Shown here: positions 5,533 through 9,465 of the stretch, piece by piece
How positions within the stretch are numbered: position 1 is the first letter of the stretch
Layout of the letters: each line of letters starts with the position of its first letter
NCBI GenBank assembly: GCA_934254985.1
Contig: CAKQMS010000054.1
Coordinates: 1 to 9,465 of the forward strand
Direction of reading: 5' to 3'
Length of the DNA stretch: 9,465 nt
DNA from: an uncultured Prevotella sp.
Lineage (GTDB): Bacteria > Bacteroidota > Bacteroidia > Bacteroidales > Bacteroidaceae
Notes under the pieces: generated by a model
The model's input: only the letters and a program-made list of their open reading frames with translations
Databases searched by the model: none
Told to the model about the DNA's origin: nothing
Made by a program: the position numbers and the translations under genes

Positions 5533-6351
5533 TTATTTTAACTTGTTATATTCCTCATCGCTCACAGGCTCCAGCCACTCGTTGGAGCTGTTCTCACCAG
5601 GAATTTCAAAGGCGAGGTGAGCAAACCAGCTGTCTTTTGCAGCACCGTGCCAATGCTTCACGTTGGCTGGAATGTGGATGACTGTGCCAGGGAGAATCTC
5701 CTGCGCAGGCTTGCCTTCTTCCTGATACCAACCACGTCCGGCTACGCCTACCAGCATCTGTCCGCCACCCTTTGTGGCGTGGTGTGTGTGCCAGTTGTTG
5801 CGGCAACCTGGCTCAAAGGTTACGTTGAAGAAAGGTATCTGACTGTCAGATATTTGTGCCAGATAACTGTTTCCCTTGAAGTACTTGGCGTAAGCGGTGT
5901 TAGGCTCACCGATAGGGAAGATCATCTCGCGCTGGAATGCAGCCTTGGCATCTTCGCCTTTCACATCCTCGCTCCATACTTCCTTAGCCAGATTGAATGC
6001 TGCCCAGGCTTTTGGCCAGCCAGCGTAGAAGGCGATGTGAGTGATAATTTCTGCCGCTTCCGTGCGGGTAATTCCGTTATTCTTTGCCGACTGCAGGTGA
6101 TATTTCAACGAACTGTCGGTGATTCCTTGGCTGATGAGCGAAGTGATTGTTACCATACTGCGGTCACGCAATGAAAGCAGGTCATTGCGGCTCCATACTT
6201 CTCCGAAGAGAATGTCGTCGTTGAGGTGGGCGAACTCAGGGGCAAACTCACCCAGTTGGGTGCGCCCTGCTGTCTGTACTATTTTCTGTTGTGCCATGAT
6301 GTTGAGTGAAATAGTCGTTAATATAATGAATGTTCCGATAACTTTCATCAT
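5533..6351 (-). CDS. Secreted carboxymuconolactone decarboxylase-like plus cupin protein
   Basis: This 272-residue protein has two domains. Residues 1-20 form a Sec signal peptide with likely cleavage at IMA|QQ, so it acts in the periplasm. Residues about 30-128 are a carboxymuconolactone decarboxylase (CMD) helical domain (LLSLRDRSMVTITSLISQG, then EAAEIITHIAFYAGWPKAW). It lacks the CxxC pair of AhpD-type peroxidases. Residues about 170-250 are a cupin barrel with metal-ligand candidates His188, His190 and His191 (WHTHH), Gln198, and His233/His235 (VKHWHG) after PGTVIHIPAN. The substrate is unknown; family members are linked to quinone or aromatic lactone chemistry or to redox stress. The first two codons are both ATG. 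The Shine-Dalgarno AAGGA lies 3 nt from the first and 6 nt from the second, favouring the start at 6348. It sits between AraC and AlkD genes with 12-nt gaps. Confidence 0.87.
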   Translation of the reverse strand: MMKVIGTFIILTTISLNIMAQQKIVQTAGRTQLGEFAPEFAHLNDDILFGEVWSRNDLLSLRDRSMVTITSLISQGITDSSLKYHLQSAKNNGITRTEAAEIITHIAFYAGWPKAWAAFNLAKEVWSEDVKGEDAKAAFQREMIFPIGEPNTAYAKYFKGNSYLAQISDSQIPFFNVTFEPGCRNNWHTHHATKGGGQMLVGVAGRGWYQEEGKPAQEILPGTVIHIPANVKHWHGAAKDSWFAHLAFEIPGENSSNEWLEPVSDEEYNKLK

Positions 6352-6354
6352 TCT

Positions 6355-6359
6355 TCCTT
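6355..6359 (-). promoter_or_regulatory. Shine-Dalgarno site deciding the CMD-cupin start
   Basis: AAGGA on the minus strand lies in the 12-nt gap after the AraC stop codon. Its 6-nt spacing to the second ATG (6348-6346) is better than 3 nt to the first, so translation probably begins with MKVIGTF. It also supports independent initiation within a shared transcript. Confidence 0.55.
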
Positions 6360-6363
6360 ATAT

Positions 6364-7254
6364 TTATGCAGTCTTGCGATATTCGCTCGGTGTCTTGCCC
6401 GTCTGCGCCTTGAAAAAGCGGACAAAGTGCTGTGGATATTCAAAGCCGAGGCGCTGGCTTACTTGCGTGATGCTGAGGGCTTCATCATCAAGCAGTTGGC
6501 GGGATGCCGTAAGCAATCGGTCGTTTATCATACTCTTGGCTGTCCTGCCAGTCTCTGTCTTGACCAATTCACCGAAATATTTGGTAGAATAGCAGCATTT
6601 GTCGGCAAAGTAGGCTACGGTAGGCAGACCCTCACGCTCCGCTTTCCGAGTAATGTATTCATCGAGCAGAGAGATGAACTTCTTTACCACCGAATGATTA
6701 ATCTCCTCGCGTGTGATGAACTGGCGGTCGTAGAAACGCAGACAGTAGTTCAGCAGCAATTCGATGTTTGAAACGATGAGTTCGCGCGAATGCTTATCTA
6801 TAGGATGCTGCAGTTCCTGCTTGATCATTGAGATCACGTCACGGAAGATATTGACCTCGGCAGCGGACAGGTGTAAGGCTTCGTTGCTTGTATAATCGAA
6901 GAACTCGTATCGGGAGATGTTCTTGCCAAGCTGGGTGCGGTTGAGTAGGTCGGGATGGAACGCCAATACCGTATATTTGGCAAACGGAACTCCAGGGATG
7001 GGTTCCACCTTAATCGACTGTCCTGGAGCAAACGAGGTTACGGTCATCTCGTCAAAATCATATTCTGTTCTGCCGTATGACAATTTGCAGCCCTTGTTTT
7101 CCTTCAGAAAGAGGGCATAAATTCCGTAGTGATTCACAGCCTCCAGTATCGGTGTTCTGTTCTCTACACGCGCAACGCTTACCAGGGGATGAAGCGTTTC
7201 CACCCCTATGAAGTCGTTGAACTCCTGTATGGTATTAAAGAAAAATTCCTTCAT
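6364..7254 (-). CDS. AraC family transcriptional regulator
   Basis: This 296-residue regulator has an N-terminal cupin-like sensing domain (about 20-170, with FAPGQSIKVEP at 75-85) and a C-terminal AraC DNA-binding domain (about 188-295). The first helix-turn-helix is around TVAYFADKCCYSTKYFGELV (212-231). The second is around ITQVSQRLGFEYPQHFVRFF (262-281), followed by the family tail KAQTGKTPSEYR. It binds DNA in the cytoplasm; the inducer is unknown. It is the first gene of a minus-strand set with the CMD-cupin and AlkD-like genes, so it likely controls these and itself, and perhaps the divergent lipoprotein gene. AraC genes next to CMD-cupin and reductase genes are common in Bacteroidales. 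The ATG at 7254 gives a normal N-terminus with AGGA just upstream. Confidence 0.93.
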   Translation of the reverse strand: MKEFFFNTIQEFNDFIGVETLHPLVSVARVENRTPILEAVNHYGIYALFLKENKGCKLSYGRTEYDFDEMTVTSFAPGQSIKVEPIPGVPFAKYTVLAFHPDLLNRTQLGKNISRYEFFDYTSNEALHLSAAEVNIFRDVISMIKQELQHPIDKHSRELIVSNIELLLNYCLRFYDRQFITREEINHSVVKKFISLLDEYITRKAEREGLPTVAYFADKCCYSTKYFGELVKTETGRTAKSMINDRLLTASRQLLDDEALSITQVSQRLGFEYPQHFVRFFKAQTGKTPSEYRKTA

Positions 7255-7282
7255 AATCCTAAGCCTTTAAAATTTCTTGTTG

Positions 7283-7290
7283 CAAAGATA
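7283..7290 (-). promoter_or_regulatory. -7 element of the AraC operon promoter
   Basis: TATCTTTG on the minus strand is a perfect TAnnTTTG match, placing the start site near 7277 with a leader of about 22 nt. No TTG stands at the expected -33 distance; the nearest (7321-7319) is 28 nt away, which suggests activator dependence, possibly on AraC itself. Confidence 0.55.
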
Positions 7291-7389
7291 CGCACATTAT
7301 CTATATTCCTTTATACCTCAAATTCGGAATGTATTACCATTTATGCGTACTACAGCCATGCGTCATCCTCAATTGGTTATAAATGATTA

Positions 7390-7420
7390 TTGCCAGAAAG
7401 ACTTATATATCGTACATTTG
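7390..7420 (+). promoter_or_regulatory. Promoter of the DUF1349 lipoprotein gene
   Basis: TTG at 7390-7392 and TACATTTG at 7413-7420 match the Bacteroidetes -33 and -7 elements with an exact 20-nt spacer. The start would be near 7426, leaving an AT-rich leader of about 43 nt. The leader contains a small CGCGA/TCGCG inverted repeat (7424-7428 and 7444-7448). Confidence 0.68.
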
Positions 7421-7468
7421 CAGCGCGAAATAAAATAATAGAATCGCGAATCAAAAATAATAAATAAT

Positions 7469-8212
7469 ATGACATTTAAATCATTTTTACCAATGGCTGC
7501 CTTGTGCGTGCTGGCATCGTGCAGCAATTCCTCTAAACAGGAGAAAGCAGGGGGCGCTTCGGCTGATTCTGTTCAGACATCTATAATGAGTTTTCAAGAT
7601 TGTGACATTACGCTTGGCGGTATTCACTTCACTAAGATGCTTAATGATGCCGACAAGCAGGTGAGCGAGAAGGACGGTGTCATCACTTTCGTTGCTCCTG
7701 AGAAAACCGATTTGTTCATCGACCCCAACGATGCAAAACTGACCGCCAATACGGCAAAGGTGCTTTTTACGGAGGTTGACAACACCAAGCCGTTTACTTT
7801 CTCTGCCAAGATGAAGCCTGGCTTTACTCCTGATGGACTCTATAATGCTGCCGATCTTGTTGTGATGGCTAACGACACCCTCTATCAGAAATTCTGCTTC
7901 GAGCAGGATGAACGTGGCAAGCACCGTGTGGTGACCGTGCGCACCGTGGGTACGAGCGATGACAACAACCACGAGGTTGTGAATCAGGATTATATCTATT
8001 ATAAGATAAGTTCTGACACACGTACCATCGCATCCTATTATTCGCTGGATGGCAAGGAATGGCAGATGGTTCGCCTTTACCGCAACAACTATCCCAAGAA
8101 CCTGAAGGTGGGCATCTGTTCTCAGGCTCCTCAAAAGGGAGAATGTGTGAGTGAATTCTCAGAACTGCGCCTGTCAACCGAGACGGTGGGTGACTTCCGA
8201 ATGGGAGAGTAG
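7469..8212 (+). CDS. DUF1349-family lipoprotein, concanavalin A-like fold
   Basis: This 247-residue protein has a clear lipoprotein signal: hydrophobic residues 5-16 and lipobox LASC with Cys18 as the lipidated residue, followed by a polar linker (about 19-40). It is therefore anchored in the inner or outer membrane envelope. The remainder resembles DUF1349 jelly-roll domains: TFSAKMKPGFTPDGLYNAADLVVM, FCFEQDERGKHRVVTVRT, YYSLDGKEWQMVR and the final VSEFSELRLS strand. The family is often described as concanavalin A-like and tied to carbohydrate binding, without a proven reaction. No catalytic motif is visible. It stands alone on the plus strand with its own promoter, divergent from AraC and 8 nt from the converging LuxR gene. 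The ATG at 7469 is the only start that includes the full signal peptide. Confidence 0.82.
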   Translation: MTFKSFLPMAALCVLASCSNSSKQEKAGGASADSVQTSIMSFQDCDITLGGIHFTKMLNDADKQVSEKDGVITFVAPEKTDLFIDPNDAKLTANTAKVLFTEVDNTKPFTFSAKMKPGFTPDGLYNAADLVVMANDTLYQKFCFEQDERGKHRVVTVRTVGTSDDNNHEVVNQDYIYYKISSDTRTIASYYSLDGKEWQMVRLYRNNYPKNLKVGICSQAPQKGECVSEFSELRLSTETVGDFRMGE

Positions 8213-8220
8213 AATCTGCG

Positions 8221-8979
8221 TCAGAGTAATCCCATCACATGTGCCAGCTTGCATGCTTCGATGGCACGATCTACCTTCAGTTTCTGGAGAATGTTCTGGC
8301 GATGGCGGTTCACGGTGTTGATGCTGATGCAGAGATTGTCTGAAATCTCTTTCGACAGCAGTCCCTGGTCGATAAGACGCAGCACCTCTAGCTCTCGTTC
8401 TGAAAGTATATTTTCGTAATCCTTATTCGTCAATATCCGCACCTCTCCGGTTCGGGTATTGGCGAATTTTGCTTTTCTGTCTTCATCAGTTGCCAGCGTA
8501 TAGATGCAGGTGCAGAGCAGCAGACAACCGTTCTTGTCGGTGGCAAGCGGAATCATCCGGTGCTTCACCCAGCGGTATTCTCCGCAGGCATCTTTTACCC
8601 GCAGGTAGTTGCAGAGCACATAATCACGATAGTGCTGGGGAGTTGAGGTACTGGCGATGTGGTGAAGGAAGGCAATCTCCTCTGCATGACGTCTGCTGAG
8701 ATCGTCGGGATGGCAACGGTCGAAGATGAAGTTCTCGTAAAGCGAAGGCAGCTGGCTGACCCGTTCCTCCGGCAAAATGCCCAACACGTCAGCTATTCCG
8801 CCAAAATAGCAGTAGCTGCAGTTTTTGCGGTTATCTCCCATAGAGACAACAGCATTCTCTGCCATGGCGTATGTCCTGGCTATCATCTTACATTCAGTAA
8901 GCATCTGTTCTTCGTCTATTTCCGTATCAAACGCTTGCGAAAGATACAGTTGCTCTATTGGTTCGAAATTCTTATCCAT
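8221..8979 (-). CDS. LuxR-type regulator with N-terminal PAS-like domain
   Basis: This 252-residue protein has a C-terminal LuxR/GerE helix-turn-helix (about 190-250) with the signature SERELEVLRLIDQGLLSKEI, a recognition helix around SINTVNRHRQNIL, and LKVDRAIEA. The N-terminal part (about 40-165) looks like a PAS fold (GGIADVLGI; YLRVKDACGEYRWVKHRMIPL), so it is a sensor-regulator rather than a phosphorylated receiver; no Asp receiver pocket is seen. It is unusually rich in cysteine (11 residues, including CSYC at 54-57 and CLLLCTC at 152-158). Its targets are unknown. It is transcribed away from the Sir2 gene end 110 bp upstream, with a -7-like site in between, and meets the DUF1349 gene tail to tail with no visible terminator. 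Confidence 0.9.
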   Translation of the reverse strand: MDKNFEPIEQLYLSQAFDTEIDEEQMLTECKMIARTYAMAENAVVSMGDNRKNCSYCYFGGIADVLGILPEERVSQLPSLYENFIFDRCHPDDLSRRHAEEIAFLHHIASTSTPQHYRDYVLCNYLRVKDACGEYRWVKHRMIPLATDKNGCLLLCTCIYTLATDEDRKAKFANTRTGEVRILTNKDYENILSERELEVLRLIDQGLLSKEISDNLCISINTVNRHRQNILQKLKVDRAIEACKLAHVMGLL

Positions 8980-9071
8980 ATTTTCTTCACGCGCTATTCG
9001 TTGGATGCTTATGCGCCTATAATCCAGGAGGATAAGTCATGCTCAACCCCCATATTGTCGCATTATATCTG

Positions 9072-9079
9072 CAAAAATA
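9072..9079 (-). promoter_or_regulatory. Candidate -7 element for the LuxR gene
   Basis: TATTTTTG on the minus strand fits TAnnTTTG and lies about 93 bp upstream of the LuxR start, just past the Sir2 stop. The -33 region is poor. A run of A residues next to it makes chance matches likelier. Confidence 0.35.
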
Positions 9080-9089
9080 CAAAAAAAAA

Positions 9090-9465
9090 TCAGAATATAG
9101 CATTTAATACTGCAGAGATATCATCTTTAATCGCAATTATTCTCTTAGAGGAATACATGGATAGAACATCATCCTTATTGATTCTCACAAGTGATGTATT
9201 CTTCCACACGTTGACCATTTTTTCAAATGGGAAACGGATAATGGTTGGAGTATTGAAGCCTACTCCAAGCTCTAGCAAAACAGTCTTCTTATCTCTTGAC
9301 TTTTCAAGAAAATCGTAATAGCGGTTGGCTGCTGAATGCCATGCTTCATCCTCAACAAAGAATTGATCACAGCGCACGTGGACAGTCATTTTCTCGCCAC
9401 AAATAGGACAGCGAGGAATTAATGACGATGGGATGCGACAATTCTTGGTTTCTGCAAACATCTTT
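9090..9465 (-). CDS. Sir2 family NAD-dependent protein (C-terminal part)
   Basis: The frame is open to the right edge (a Lys codon precedes the Met at 9461), so this is a 3' fragment of about 124 codons from a protein usually near 280 residues. It fits the Sir2 (sirtuin) family: a zinc-ribbon half CPICG (Cys18 and Cys21 counted from that Met), FVEDEAWHSAANRYYDFL, the NAD-binding strand LELGVGFNTP (64-72, replacing the GTS motif of classical sirtuins), a PFEKM helix and the INKDD nucleotide-contact segment (94-98). Sirtuins use NAD to remove acyl groups or transfer ADP-ribose; this branch, with LELGVGxNTP, resembles class M-like bacterial members. The NAD Rossmann start and catalytic His are outside the window. 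It ends at TGA (9092-9090). Confidence 0.8.
   Translation of the reverse strand, partial: KMFAETKNCRIPSSLIPRCPICGEKMTVHVRCDQFFVEDEAWHSAANRYYDFLEKSRDKKTVLLELGVGFNTPTIIRFPFEKMVNVWKNTSLVRINKDDVLSMYSSKRIIAIKDDISAVLNAIF

Noticed and set aside
7487..8134. 215-codon minus-strand frame inside the DUF1349 gene
   Set aside because: It is the antisense shadow of a gene with a clear lipoprotein signal, promoter and domain; no family resemblance.

Overview
The window looks like a stretch of a Bacteroidales chromosome, most likely a Prevotella/Segatella-type gut organism. This rests on three things: Bacteroidetes-type -7 promoter elements (TAnnTTTG) in several intergenic gaps, few clear Shine-Dalgarno sites, and protein families that are typical of the group (SPII lipoproteins, GH16 and GH5 glucanases, DUF6078, DUF1349, two-domain AraC regulators). 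Species was not tested by any search.

Layout, left to right. The 3' end of a GH16 laminarinase-type glucanase (+, 1-534) faces a complete secreted GH5 glycosidase (-, 615-1922) across a strong shared hairpin terminator. Next come two minus-strand accessory genes: a DUF6078 protein (3375-3812) and, 164 bp downstream, a class II Fic protein with a C-terminal winged helix (2164-3210). The gap between them holds a degenerate 22-bp-period repeat array and an inverted repeat. From 3967 to 4070 there is one and a half copies of a 67-bp tandem repeat with nested hairpins. It ends exactly where a 5'-truncated aldo/keto reductase begins (+, 4066-4629); that remnant has lost its cofactor-site start and three of its four catalytic residues.

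After a 210-bp gap with a hairpin and a small CCTTAATGA repeat cluster comes a tight minus-strand set read in the order AraC regulator (6364-7254), secreted CMD-plus-cupin protein (5533-6351) and AlkD-like DNA alkylation repair protein (4840-5520), with 12-nt gaps between genes. Divergent from AraC is a DUF1349 lipoprotein (+, 7469-8212) with a good promoter. It converges with only 8 nt on a PAS-LuxR regulator (-, 8221-8979). The window ends inside the C-terminal half of a Sir2-family protein (-, 9090-9465).

How the genes may work together: the two glycosidases are consistent with beta-glucan use. AraC probably controls the CMD-cupin/AlkD operon and perhaps once controlled the aldo/keto reductase, since such reductases often accompany CMD-cupin genes. 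The DUF6078-Fic pair with its repeat array, and the repeat-flanked reductase remnant next to it, look like an accessory insertion or rearrangement between conserved segments. I see no CRISPR array, tRNA, rRNA or complete insertion sequence.
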